Shown piece by piece: positions 24,411 through 32,816 of a DNA stretch of 64,000 bases. Numbering within the stretch: position 1 is the first letter of the stretch; the number at the start of each line of letters is the position of its first letter. The translations under genes were made by a program, and so were the position numbers. This DNA is from Inquilinus sp052078665 (lineage in GTDB: Bacteria; Pseudomonadota; Alphaproteobacteria; DSM-16000; Inquilinaceae), in the NCBI RefSeq assembly GCF_052078665.1, contig NZ_JBQJIK010000016.1, positions 1 through 64,000 of the forward strand, written 5' to 3'. The notes beneath the pieces were generated by a model that made no database searches, had not been told where the DNA came from, and worked only from the letters and a program-made list of their open reading frames with translations.

Positions 24411-25825
24411 GCCCCTCCGGAAACACCGCTTTTGCCGGGTGGCTCGACCGACAATACGCGGTCGCCGCCCGCAACCTGACGCTCGGCGTCTCCGCCACCC
24501 ACCTGGTGAAGGAACGGCCGCCCTTTCGCCAGCGCATCGTGCCGCGGCCGGGATCGGTCGTGGCCTCGGCGGTGATGGGCGCCTACGACCCGGACCCGGA
24601 CTATTTCTTCCACTGGTTCCGGGATTCGGCGCTGGTGATGGATGCCCTCCGCATCCTGGTGGCGGACGGCACACGGCCGGCGGCGGATGCCGGCCACATC
24701 CGCGACTTCATCCGCTTCAGCCTCGGCCTGCGCGGCCTGACCGGCGCCGCGGTGCTGGCCAAGGGCGATCCGCGCCGGGGCGTCGACCCGGATTTCGTGC
24801 AGCATGTCCGGTCCGAGGCCGATCTGCGCGGCGTCGCCGGCGACCGGATCTGGGGCGAGGTCCGGGTCAACCCGGACAGCACGCTGGACACGCTGAACTG
24901 GTCGCGGCCGCAGCATGACGGGTCGGCGCTGCAGGCCCTGACCCTGCTGCGCTGCCTGGAGGACGGGGTGCTGGAGCCGGGCATCCGGGACGAGGCGGCC
25001 GGGCTGCTGCGCATCGATCTGGACTTCGTCCTGGCGCATCACGCCGAGCCCAGCTTCGAGATCTGGGAAGACAGCCTCGGCCATGACTACTACACGGGCG
25101 TGGTGCAATGCGCCGCGCTGCGCCAGGGCGCGGAGTGGCTGGAGGCGCAGGGCGACGCCGAGACTGCCGGGCGATGCCGGGAGGCCGCCACGGCGCTCGC
25201 GGCGGCCGCGGACAGCCACTGGCGGGCCGGCGCCTATGCCAGCCTGCTGCCGGCCGCCTCCGGCACGCCGGGCCGCGACCTCGACATCGCCGTGATCCTC
25301 GGCGTGCTGCATGCCGGGCTGCCCTCGGGGCCGCACAGCGTGCTCGATCCAAGTGCCCAGGCGACGCTCGCCGCGCTGGAGGATCTCTTTGCCGGCCTGT
25401 TCCCGATCAACGCCGGACGGCGGCCGGCCCCCGCGCTGGGCCGCTACCGCGAGGATCGCTACTACGGCGGCGGCGCCTGGTACATCGCGACCCTGGCGGC
25501 GGCGGAGTTCCATTACCGCCTGGCCGCGGCGCTGGCGGGCGGCGCCACCTTCGCCCTGACAGCCGAGAACCGCGGCTTCGTCGCCCGGGCGCTGGGCGCC
25601 GAGCCGGGGGCGGACGATCACCGGCGCCTGGCCGCTGCGTTCCGGAGCCGCGGCGACGCCTTCCTGGCCACGGTCCAGGCCTTCACCCCGGCCGATGGCG
25701 CCCTGTCGGAACAGTTCGACCGCGCCACCGGCGTCCAGACCTCAGCCAAGCATCTGGGCTGGAGCTATGCCGGCTTCATCACCACGATGGATGCGCGCCG
25801 GCGTGCGCTGAGGCACGCCGGCTGA
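24407..25825 (+). CDS. GH15 family glucoamylase-like glycoside hydrolase
   Basis: A 472-residue (alpha/alpha)6-barrel enzyme of GH15. Recognisable pieces are YFFHWFRDSALVMDAL, the general-acid region FEIWEDSLG, YYGGGAWYIATLAAAEF and the C-terminal catalytic-base region GALSEQFD, followed by AKHLGWSYAGFI. GH15 enzymes release glucose from alpha-1,4 glucans or trehalose-like substrates. The start is TTG 24407, overlapping the coiled-coil stop; the residue alignment at LDRQYAVAARNL supports this rather than a later start. No signal peptide is present. With the GH144-like gene and ABC protein it forms a four-gene unit. Confidence 0.82.
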   Translation: MSPSGNTAFAGWLDRQYAVAARNLTLGVSATHLVKERPPFRQRIVPRPGSVVASAVMGAYDPDPDYFFHWFRDSALVMDALRILVADGTRPAADAGHIRDFIRFSLGLRGLTGAAVLAKGDPRRGVDPDFVQHVRSEADLRGVAGDRIWGEVRVNPDSTLDTLNWSRPQHDGSALQALTLLRCLEDGVLEPGIRDEAAGLLRIDLDFVLAHHAEPSFEIWEDSLGHDYYTGVVQCAALRQGAEWLEAQGDAETAGRCREAATALAAAADSHWRAGAYASLLPAASGTPGRDLDIAVILGVLHAGLPSGPHSVLDPSAQATLAALEDLFAGLFPINAGRRPAPALGRYREDRYYGGGAWYIATLAAAEFHYRLAAALAGGATFALTAENRGFVARALGAEPGADDHRRLAAAFRSRGDAFLATVQAFTPADGALSEQFDRATGVQTSAKHLGWSYAGFITTMDARRRALRHAG

Positions 25826-25833
25826 TCCGCTCC

Positions 25834-26877
25834 CTACCCAGCCGCCTTGGCGGTCGAGGAGGCGCGCCACAGGTCGATGCCGCCGTCAAGGGCGTGGCGG
25901 TCGAGCTCGGCCAGCTCCTCGGCGGTCAGCGGCGCGCCCTTCAGCGCGTCGAGGCTGTCGTCGAGTTGGGCCACCGAGCGGGCGCCGATCAAGGCCGAGG
26001 TGACGCGCGGGTCGCGCAGCACCCAGGTCAGCGCCATCTGCGCCAGGGTCTGGCCGCGGCGCTTGGCGATTTCGTTCAGCGCCCGGATGCGGACGATGTT
26101 GCCCTCCGACAGCAGCTTCGACTGCAGCGAACGGCCGCGCTTGGCCCGCGAATCCTCCGGCACGCCGTCCAGGTACTTCGAGGTCAGCATGCCCTGCGCC
26201 AGCGGCGAGAAGGCGATGCAGCCGATGCCGAGCTCCTCCAGCGTGTCAAGCAGCCCATCTTCGACCCAGCGGTTGAGCATCGAGTAGGACGGCTGGTGGA
26301 TCAGGCAGGGCGTGCCGAGATCCTTGAGGATCGCCGCGGCCTGGCGGGTCGCCTCCGGCGAGTAGGAGGAGATGCCGACATAGAGCGCCTTGCCCTGGCG
26401 CACGACATGGTCGAGCGCGCCCATCGTCTCCTCCAGCGGCGTCTCGGGGTCGAGCCGGTGCGAGTAGAAGATGTCGACATAGTCGAGCCCCATGCGCTTG
26501 AGGCTCTGGTCCAGGCTGGCGACCAGGTATTTGCGCGAGCCGAAATTGCCGTAGGGCCCCGGCCACATGTCGTAGCCGGCCTTGGTCGAGATCAGCAGCT
26601 CGTCGCGGTAGGGCCGGAAATCGGCGGCGAAGATGCGGCCGAAATTCTCCTCGGCCGAGCCGTAGGGCGGTCCGTAGTTGTTGGCCAGGTCGAAATGGGT
26701 GACGCCGCGGTCGAAGGCGCGGCGCAGCACGGCGCGGCCGGTCTCGACATGGTCGACCCCGCCGAAGTTCTGCCACAGGCCGAGCGAGATCTCCGGCAGT
26801 TGCAGCCCGCTGCGGCCGGAGCGGCGGAATCGGGCGGTCTCGTAGCGCGCCGTATCGGCGGTCCAGGGCGTCTGCAT
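25834..26877 (-). CDS. Aldo/keto reductase, YghZ-like
   Basis: A 347-residue NADPH-dependent aldo/keto reductase. The catalytic tetrad is visible: Asp and Tyr in HFDLANNYG, Lys in ISTKAGY and His in YSHRLDP. The PPYGSAEENFGRI and MWPGPYGNFGSRKYL segments match the L-glyceraldehyde-3-phosphate reductase group, which reduces L-GAP and methylglyoxal for detoxification. Length is normal. It stands alone and converges on the GH15 gene with an 8-bp gap. Confidence 0.85.
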   Translation of the reverse strand: MQTPWTADTARYETARFRRSGRSGLQLPEISLGLWQNFGGVDHVETGRAVLRRAFDRGVTHFDLANNYGPPYGSAEENFGRIFAADFRPYRDELLISTKAGYDMWPGPYGNFGSRKYLVASLDQSLKRMGLDYVDIFYSHRLDPETPLEETMGALDHVVRQGKALYVGISSYSPEATRQAAAILKDLGTPCLIHQPSYSMLNRWVEDGLLDTLEELGIGCIAFSPLAQGMLTSKYLDGVPEDSRAKRGRSLQSKLLSEGNIVRIRALNEIAKRRGQTLAQMALTWVLRDPRVTSALIGARSVAQLDDSLDALKGAPLTAEELAELDRHALDGGIDLWRASSTAKAAG

Positions 26878-26910
26878 AACTGTTTCCGTCCTACCTATCG
26901 TGTGTTGTCG

Positions 26911-27390
26911 TCAGGCGACCGGCTGGGCGCATTGCCCGGTGCCGACGATCGCGGTCTTCGCCGCATCGGCGTCCTGCGGCGCGCTGTCCTGCAGGAAGAA
27001 GACCTCGTTGTTCTGGTTGAAGGCTTTCAGCTCGCGCCCGTCGGCGTCCGCGATCGTGCCGGTGTGGTTGACCGGGTGCTGGCGGCGGCCGCCCTCCGGG
27101 GTCTCGACGACCAGGAAGCCGCACAGCTCATAGCGCACCGTCCGCCCGGCCGGCACCTTGACCTGCAGCTCGGCGATCGGGTCGTCCTTGGTGACGTGGA
27201 GGACGCCGACGGTGCGGCCGTCGATGCCGACGGCGATCAGCTCCTCGATCTGGTCGGGCCCGAGTTCGTCGGTGATGCGGAAGCGGTGGTCCTTCGGGCC
27301 GGCGCCGGCCGGGGCCGCGGCGAACAGGCCGATCAGCAGCGCCAGGGCCGCGGCGCGCCAAAGTCGAAATCTGCGTGTCGATGGCTGCAC
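26911..27390 (-). CDS. Hypothetical secreted protein
   Basis: A 159-residue protein from GTG 27390, preceded by a GGAGAGG-type ribosome-binding site. The signal peptide is clear (RLWRAAALALLIGLFAAAPA then GAG). The mature domain is beta-rich with two Cys (ELCGFLV, GQCAQ) and no recognised motif. Longer in-frame starts upstream lack a signal peptide and are rejected. It is likely periplasmic and of unknown function. Confidence 0.7.
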   Translation of the reverse strand: MQPSTRRFRLWRAAALALLIGLFAAAPAGAGPKDHRFRITDELGPDQIEELIAVGIDGRTVGVLHVTKDDPIAELQVKVPAGRTVRYELCGFLVVETPEGGRRQHPVNHTGTIADADGRELKAFNQNNEVFFLQDSAPQDADAAKTAIVGTGQCAQPVA

Positions 27391-27565
27391 GGCGCCCTCT
27401 CCGTCCCCGTCCCTTGGTCGCAAGGGAGCGACCGTAGCGCGAGGGCGGGCGACATACCAGCTTGCACGATGGCCCCCGGATCGGTTAGGCCAACGCTTCC
27501 GCGGATGCGGCGCGGCCCGGGCCGTGCCCATGGCATCCCTCCGAAAACCCAGTGTAGGGTCAGTT

Positions 27566-27814
27566 ATGCGTTCTTTTGACGGACAGCGGTCCGACGGCGC
27601 CCCGATTCGCCGGAACCGCGAGGAAAAGCAGAAGCAGTTGCAGGAGCTGGAGCAGAAGCGCGCCCATCTCGGCATCCACACCTCGAAGACGCTGCGGGAT
27701 GCCATGGACCGCAAGATCGCCGAGCTGAAGACCGAGCTGGCGCTGGCCGAGCGCGCCGCCGCGAACCAGGCCGCCAACCCGGCCCCGCAGCCGCGCCGGC
27801 CGCCGCGCCGCTGA
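27566..27814 (+). CDS. Small basic helical protein
   Basis: An 82-residue protein with a highly charged helix (NREEKQKQLQELEQKRAHLG, then TSKTLRDAMDRKIAELKTEL) and an Ala/Pro/Arg-rich tail ending PRRPPRR. It would be cytoplasmic and could bind nucleic acid or act as a coiled-coil adaptor. ATG 27566 was chosen because the charged helix begins shortly after it. The family is not recognised. A REP-like repeat follows 10 bp after its stop. Confidence 0.6.
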   Translation: MRSFDGQRSDGAPIRRNREEKQKQLQELEQKRAHLGIHTSKTLRDAMDRKIAELKTELALAERAAANQAANPAPQPRRPPRR

Positions 27815-27823
27815 GCTACCGCC

Positions 27824-27904
27824 GTAGGTTGGGTTCGCATTTGCGAACCCAACATTTGTCCCTCGCATCGCGATGTTGGGTTCGCCGAGGCGAACCCAAC
27901 CTAC
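27824..27904. repeat. REP-like palindromic element (two hairpins)
   Basis: An 81-bp element. Its outer ends, gtaggttgggttcgc and gcgaacccaacctac, are perfect 15-bp inverted repeats. Each end also forms its own 12-bp hairpin: gttgggttcgca/tgcgaacccaac at 27828-27853 and gttgggttcgcc/ggcgaacccaac at 27875-27900. A single-hairpin relative is at 44961-44990. Such dispersed intergenic palindromes are usual in proteobacterial chromosomes and often act as transcript ends. Confidence 0.75.
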
Positions 27905-27914
27905 GGGCTCCGCC

Positions 27915-28676
27915 TCAGCCGATCTCGATCACCAGCCCGTCATGGGCCGGCCGGACATGGCCCGGCAACTGCCGGCAGAGCCAGTCATAGTCCATCTGGT
28001 GGTTCATATGGGTCAGCCAGGCCTGCTTCGGCTTGAGCCGCTCGATCCACTCCACCGTCAGCGCCAGATGGGCGTGCGAGACATGCGGCTCCGGCCGGGT
28101 CGCATCGACCATCCACAGATCCACCCCCTCCAACGCCGCCCAGGCGCGGTCGTCGAGGCGGACGACATCGGTCGAATAGGCGAAGCGGCCGAAGCGGTAG
28201 CCCATCGAGACGCTGCGGCCGTGGTCCTGCTCGAAGGGCAGGATGTCGATGTCGCCGACCCGGAACGGCCCGTCCAGCAGATGCGGCACCAGGAACGGGT
28301 GGTAGAAACCGCGGTCCATCTCGACCGAGGTCATGGTGTAGCCGAAACGCTCCTCCAACTCCTGCCGCACCGCCGAATCCATATAGGCGTTGATCGGCTG
28401 CTTGAAGGCCAGCGGCCGCAGGTCGTCGATGCCGTGGATGTGGTCGGCATGGGCGTGGGTGTAGAGCAACGCGTCGACCCGCTTGACGTCGTGGTCCAGC
28501 AGCTGATCGCGCAGGTCGGGCGAGGTGTCGATCAGGATGGTGGTGCTGTCGCTCTGCACCAGGATCGACGGGCGCCGCCGACGGTTGCGCGGGTTGGCGG
28601 GGTCGCAGGTCCCCCAGATGCCGCCGACCATGGGCACCCCCATCGAACCGCCGCAGCCGAGCACCGTCACACGCAT
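27915..28676 (-). CDS. MBL-fold metallo-hydrolase, PhnP-like
   Basis: A 253-residue metallo-beta-lactamase-fold protein with VTVLGCGGSMGVPMVGG near the start, YTHAHADHIHGIDDLR as the complete HxHxDH motif, a central SYSTD-type element (RFAYSTDVV) and a C-terminal LTHMNHQMDY. The pattern matches PhnP-type phosphodiesterases, which cleave cyclic ribose phosphates and related substrates. It is the last gene of the tmk-holB-metG-tatD block, 3 bp after tatD, which is its usual place in alphaproteobacteria. Confidence 0.85.
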   Translation of the reverse strand: MRVTVLGCGGSMGVPMVGGIWGTCDPANPRNRRRRPSILVQSDSTTILIDTSPDLRDQLLDHDVKRVDALLYTHAHADHIHGIDDLRPLAFKQPINAYMDSAVRQELEERFGYTMTSVEMDRGFYHPFLVPHLLDGPFRVGDIDILPFEQDHGRSVSMGYRFGRFAYSTDVVRLDDRAWAALEGVDLWMVDATRPEPHVSHAHLALTVEWIERLKPKQAWLTHMNHQMDYDWLCRQLPGHVRPAHDGLVIEIG

Positions 28677-28679
28677 CGC

Positions 28680-29474
28680 TCAGGCCTCTTGCTTTGGAAT
28701 CTTTGTAAACAGACTGAAGAAGTTGTCGCTCGTTCTTCGAGCGAAATCGGAACCTGACAACCCGTGCAGCTCGGCCACCCGCTGAGCGGTGTGGGCGACG
28801 AAGGCCGGCTCGTTGCGCTTGCCGCGCTTCGGCACCGGCGCCAGGTACGGGGCATCGGTCTCGACCAGGATACGCTCGAGCGGCAGGTCCTTCGCCGTGG
28901 CGCGGATGTCCTCGGACCGGTTGAAGGTCACGATCCCGGACAGGGAGATGTGAAGTCCGAGTTTCACTGATTCTTCAGCGAGTTGCCGCGTTCCGCTGAA
29001 GCAATGGATGATACCGCGCAGCGGCGGCCGGTCGCCGCCCTGCCCTTCCTCTTCGAGGATCCGCAGCGTGTCGGCCTCGGCCTCGCGGGTGTGGACGATC
29101 ACCGGCAGGTCGGCGATCCGCGCCGCCCGGATGTGGCGCCGGAAGCTCTCCTGCTGGGCCTCGGCCGGGCTGAGGCCGTAATGATAGTCGATGCCGGTCT
29201 CGCCGATGCCGACCATCTTCGGATGCGCGACGAGGGCGAGGATCCCTTCGACCGTGAGATCGGTGAAATCCTTCGCCTCATGCGGATGCACCCCGGCCGC
29301 GCCGTAGAGCATCGGGAACCGCTCGACCAGGGCGATCGTGGCCGGCAGCCGGTCCGGCCGGGTGCAGATGGTCAGCATGCAGCCGACCCCGGCCGCCCGG
29401 GCACGGCCGACCACGTCGTCGATCTCCGCCGCGAAATCCGGGAAGTCGAGATGGCAGTGGCTGTCGACCAGCAT
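28680..29474 (-). CDS. tatD: TatD family metal-dependent deoxyribonuclease
   Basis: A 264-residue TIM-barrel hydrolase. Metal and catalytic residues are in VDSHCHLDF, GVHPHEAK, GIGETGIDYHY, VHTREAE, HCFSG and ETDAPYL, in the order expected for TatD. These enzymes are Mg-dependent 3'-exonucleases and also act on D-tyrosyl products in some bacteria. The start ATG overlaps the metG stop (ATGA). A TatD gene directly after metG is a widely conserved arrangement, which supports the name. Confidence 0.9.
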   Translation of the reverse strand: MLVDSHCHLDFPDFAAEIDDVVGRARAAGVGCMLTICTRPDRLPATIALVERFPMLYGAAGVHPHEAKDFTDLTVEGILALVAHPKMVGIGETGIDYHYGLSPAEAQQESFRRHIRAARIADLPVIVHTREAEADTLRILEEEGQGGDRPPLRGIIHCFSGTRQLAEESVKLGLHISLSGIVTFNRSEDIRATAKDLPLERILVETDAPYLAPVPKRGKRNEPAFVAHTAQRVAELHGLSGSDFARRTSDNFFSLFTKIPKQEA

Positions 29475-31027
29475 CAAGCCTCGGCCTCCGGCTCGACATA
29501 GCGCGGGAACACGCCCTGCGGCGCCGGCAGCGTCGTGCCGGGCACCAGCGCGTGGCCGTCGCCGACCCGGTCGAAGCCGCGGGCATCGGCGGCCACGGCC
29601 AGCTGATCGAGCATCTTGGCCATCGACTGCGGCATCACCGGCTGCATCAGGATCGACAGGCGCCGCACCGTCTCGGCCAGCACCCACAGCACCGTGGCCA
29701 TCCGCGCCGGGTCGGACTTGCGCAGCGTCCAGGGCGCCTGCTCGTCGACATAGCGGTTGGCCTCGCCGACCACGGCCCAGACCGCGTCGAGGCCGCGGTG
29801 GAAGGCCTGGACGTCGAACTCGCGCCGCAGCGTCTCCAGCAACGCCGGCGCCTGGGCCAGCAGGGCGCGGTCCTCGTCGGTCAGGCTGCCGGGCTGGGGC
29901 ACCTGGCCGTCGCAGTTCTTGCCGATCATCGACAGCACGCGCTGGGCCAGGTTGCCGAAGCCGTTGGCCAGCTCGCCATTGGTGCGCTGGACCATGCCGC
30001 GGCGCGAGAAGTCGCCGTCCTGGCCGAACGAGACCTCGCGCAGCAGGAAATAGCGCACCGGGTCGAGCCCGTAGGTCTCGATCAGCTCCAGCGGGTCGAT
30101 CACGTTGCCGAGCGACTTCGAGATCTTCTGGCCTTCGTTGGTCCACCAGCCATGGGCGAAGACCCGCTTCGTCACCGGCAGCCCGGCCGACATCAGGAAG
30201 GCCGGCCAGTACAGCGCGTGGAAGCGCAGGATGTCCTTGCCGACCATGTGCAGATCGGCCGGCCACCAATGCTTGAAGCTGTCCGAGTCCACGTCGGGAT
30301 AGCCGACGGCGGTGAGGTAGTTGGTCAGCGCGTCGACCCACACATACATGATGTGCGCCTCGTCGCCCGGCACCTTCACCCCCCAGTTGAAGGTGGTGCG
30401 GCTGATCGACAGGTCGCGCAAGCCCGCCTTGACGAAGGCGATCACCTCGTTGCGGCGGGACTCCGGCGCGATGAAGTCGGGATTGGCCTCGTAGAAGGCC
30501 AGCAGCCGGTCGCCCCAGGCGGAGAGGCGGAAGAAGTAGCTCGGCTCCTCCACCCACTCGCATTCGGCGCCGGTCGGGGCGATGCGCTTGCCGTCGACGA
30601 CGGTCAGCTCGTCCTCGCCGTAGAACGCCTCGTCACGCACCGAGTACCAGCCGGCATAGCCGCCGAGATAGATGTCGCCATTGGCCTTCATCGCCTCCCA
30701 GATCGCCTGCGACGCCTTGATGTGGCGCGGCTCGGTGGTGCGGATGAAGTCGTCATTGCTGAAGTTCATCGCCGCGGCCAGGTCGCGGAAGTTCTGGCTG
30801 ACGCGGTCGGTGAAGGCCTGCGGGTCCACCCCGGCCGCTTCGGCCGCCTTCTGCACCTTCTGGCCGTGCTCGTCGGTGCCGGTCAGGAAATGGACGTCAA
30901 AGCCGTCCAGCTGCTTGAACCGGGCCAGCACGTCGCAGGCCAGCGTGGTGTAGGCGTGGCCGATATGCGGCTTGTCGTTGACGTAGTAGATCGGGGTGGT
31001 GATGTAGAATGTCTTCGGCGCCGGCAT
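29474..31027 (-). CDS. metG: Methionyl-tRNA synthetase
   Basis: A 517-residue class I aminoacyl-tRNA synthetase. It has the ITTPIYYVNDKPHIGHAYTT start with the HIGH signature, TGTDEHGQKV and the KISKS form of KMSKS in GQKISKSLGNV. The C-terminal anticodon-binding helices end without an EMAP-type tRNA-binding domain, as in the short MetG type common in alphaproteobacteria. The start at 31027 has a GAAAGAGG ribosome-binding site. It sits between holB and tatD in a conserved operon. Confidence 0.95.
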   Translation of the reverse strand: MPAPKTFYITTPIYYVNDKPHIGHAYTTLACDVLARFKQLDGFDVHFLTGTDEHGQKVQKAAEAAGVDPQAFTDRVSQNFRDLAAAMNFSNDDFIRTTEPRHIKASQAIWEAMKANGDIYLGGYAGWYSVRDEAFYGEDELTVVDGKRIAPTGAECEWVEEPSYFFRLSAWGDRLLAFYEANPDFIAPESRRNEVIAFVKAGLRDLSISRTTFNWGVKVPGDEAHIMYVWVDALTNYLTAVGYPDVDSDSFKHWWPADLHMVGKDILRFHALYWPAFLMSAGLPVTKRVFAHGWWTNEGQKISKSLGNVIDPLELIETYGLDPVRYFLLREVSFGQDGDFSRRGMVQRTNGELANGFGNLAQRVLSMIGKNCDGQVPQPGSLTDEDRALLAQAPALLETLRREFDVQAFHRGLDAVWAVVGEANRYVDEQAPWTLRKSDPARMATVLWVLAETVRRLSILMQPVMPQSMAKMLDQLAVAADARGFDRVGDGHALVPGTTLPAPQGVFPRYVEPEAEA

Positions 31028-31056
31028 CGCGGCCTCTTTCCGTGCTATGGCGGCGG

Positions 31057-32133
31057 TCAGCCGTTGCAGGCGCGCTCGATACCGATGAACGCCTGCAGGA
31101 GAACCTGCTTCCGATCGAGGTTGGACCCGTCCGCCTGAGCGAACAGACGGCGGGTGTTGTCCCACAGCTCCACCCAGCGATCAAGGCCGCCGGCCCGTCC
31201 CAGGGCCCCGACCACCCGCTGCATCACCGCCCCCTCGCCCGCCACGATCTCGGCCGGGGCGGTGCCGCGGGCGGCGGCGCGGGCCAGCCGCTCCATCCAC
31301 CAGATCAGGAGCCCGGTGAACAGGCGCCAGCTCGATTCCGCCGCGACAGGCCCGATCCGGTCGCCCATCTTGTGCACGGCGCGGAAATCGACCCGCGGGA
31401 AGTCGTCGAGCAGACCCAGCATGTCGCGGTAGAGGCCGAGCCCGCCCTCCTCGATCAGCGACGCCGCCCGGCCGATGCTGCCCTCGGCCAGGCGGACCAG
31501 CGACGCCCGCTCCTCCGGGTCGAGCTCGGGCGCGTGCTCGGCCAGCAGCCGGTCGACGGTCGCGTCCGGCAGCGGCTCCAGCGCCAGGTGGCGGCAGCGC
31601 GAGCGGATGGTCGGCAGCAGCGCGCCGGGGTTGCCGCAGCTCAGCAGCAGGATGGCGTGGGCCGGCGGCTCCTCCAGGATCTTCAGCAGGGCGTTGGCGC
31701 CGTTGCGGTTCATCGCCTCGGCCTCGTCGACGATGACGACGCGCCAGTTGCCCTCGGCGGCGGTCAGGCGCAGGAAGGGCTCGATCCGTCGGATCTGCTC
31801 GACCGGGATCTCGCGGCTGCGGCGCTTCTTCTCCTCTTCGCCGCCGCCATTGCGCTCGATGGTCAGCAGGTCGGCATGGCCGGAAGCGGCGGCGCGGCGG
31901 AAGGTCGGGTGGTCGGCCGGGATCTCCAGGCTCTGGGCGCCGCGCGGCCCGCCGGCCAGCAGGAAGCGGCCGACCCGATGGGCGAAGGTGGCCTTGCCGA
32001 TGCCGGGCGGGCCGGTGATCAGCCAGGCATGCGGCAGCCGGCCGGCGCGCAGCGCCTCGAGGAACGCGGCCTCCGCCGCCTCATGGCCCAGCAGCCGCGG
32101 ATTGGCCCGGGGGGCGGGAAATTCGCCGGTCAT
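31057..32133 (-). CDS. holB: DNA polymerase III subunit delta'
   Basis: A 358-residue clamp-loader subunit with an AAA+ core: ITGPPGIGKATFAHRV (Walker A), VVIVDEAEAMNRNGANALLK (Walker B region) and the SRCRHLAL sensor segment. The C-terminal collar helices are present. The N-terminal NPRLLGHEAAEAAFLEALRA is typical of alphaproteobacterial HolB. It overlaps tmk by 4 bp, a conserved coupling of dTMP supply and replication. Confidence 0.92.
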   Translation of the reverse strand: MTGEFPAPRANPRLLGHEAAEAAFLEALRAGRLPHAWLITGPPGIGKATFAHRVGRFLLAGGPRGAQSLEIPADHPTFRRAAASGHADLLTIERNGGGEEEKKRRSREIPVEQIRRIEPFLRLTAAEGNWRVVIVDEAEAMNRNGANALLKILEEPPAHAILLLSCGNPGALLPTIRSRCRHLALEPLPDATVDRLLAEHAPELDPEERASLVRLAEGSIGRAASLIEEGGLGLYRDMLGLLDDFPRVDFRAVHKMGDRIGPVAAESSWRLFTGLLIWWMERLARAAARGTAPAEIVAGEGAVMQRVVGALGRAGGLDRWVELWDNTRRLFAQADGSNLDRKQVLLQAFIGIERACNG

Positions 32134-32768
32134 GGCGCCTTCCCGAACTTGGCGTCGACCGCGGTGCGGATGGCGGCAGCGACCTCGTCGACCGTGCCGC
32201 CGGCATCGATCACGACGCAGCGCTCCGGCTCGGCCGCGGCGATCGCCAGGAAGCCCTCGCGCAGGCGCTGGTGCAGCGCCTTGCCCATCCGCTCATAGCG
32301 GTCCTCGCCGCCGCGGCGGGCGCCGGCGCGGGCCAGGCCGGTCTCGACCGGCACGTCGAGGATCAGGGTCAGGTCGGGCTTCAGCCCGTCGGTGGCGATC
32401 TGGAACAGGGCGTCGAGGGCATCGCGGTCCACGCCCATGCCCCAGCCCTGATAGACCATCGAGCTGTCGGCATAGCGGTCGGACACCACCCAGGCGCCGC
32501 GCTCCAGCGCCGGGCGCACGGTGACCCGCAGATGGTCGCGCCGGGCGGCGAAATGCAGCAGCGCCTCGGTGACCGGATCCCAGCGGTCGGTGTCGCCCTT
32601 GACCAGGAGGTTGCGAATCGCCTCCGCCCCCGGCGAGCCGCCGGGCTCACGCGTGGCCACGACCTCGAGGCCGCGCTTGGCGAGATCGGCGGCGAGCCGG
32701 CGGACATGGGTGCTCTTGCCCGAGCCCTCGCCGCCCTCCAGGGTGATGAACTGTCCGCGCGTGCCCAA
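32130..32768 (-). CDS. tmk: Thymidylate kinase
   Basis: A 212-residue kinase that phosphorylates dTMP to dTDP. The P-loop is TLEGGEGSGKSTHVRRL, the DR motif with the substrate site is VVSDRYADSSMVYQG, and the lid region is RARAGARRGGEDRYE-like (GARRGGEDRYERMG). Length and motifs are normal. It follows rlpA by 48 bp and overlaps holB by 4 bp. In many alphaproteobacteria a dacC-type carboxypeptidase lies between rlpA and tmk; here it is absent. Confidence 0.92.
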   Translation of the reverse strand: MGTRGQFITLEGGEGSGKSTHVRRLAADLAKRGLEVVATREPGGSPGAEAIRNLLVKGDTDRWDPVTEALLHFAARRDHLRVTVRPALERGAWVVSDRYADSSMVYQGWGMGVDRDALDALFQIATDGLKPDLTLILDVPVETGLARAGARRGGEDRYERMGKALHQRLREGFLAIAAAEPERCVVIDAGGTVDEVAAAIRTAVDAKFGKAP

Positions 32769-32816
32769 GCGATCCGTCCTCGGTTGCGGCCTCGTCGCGC
32801 CGCGAACCGAAGGGGC

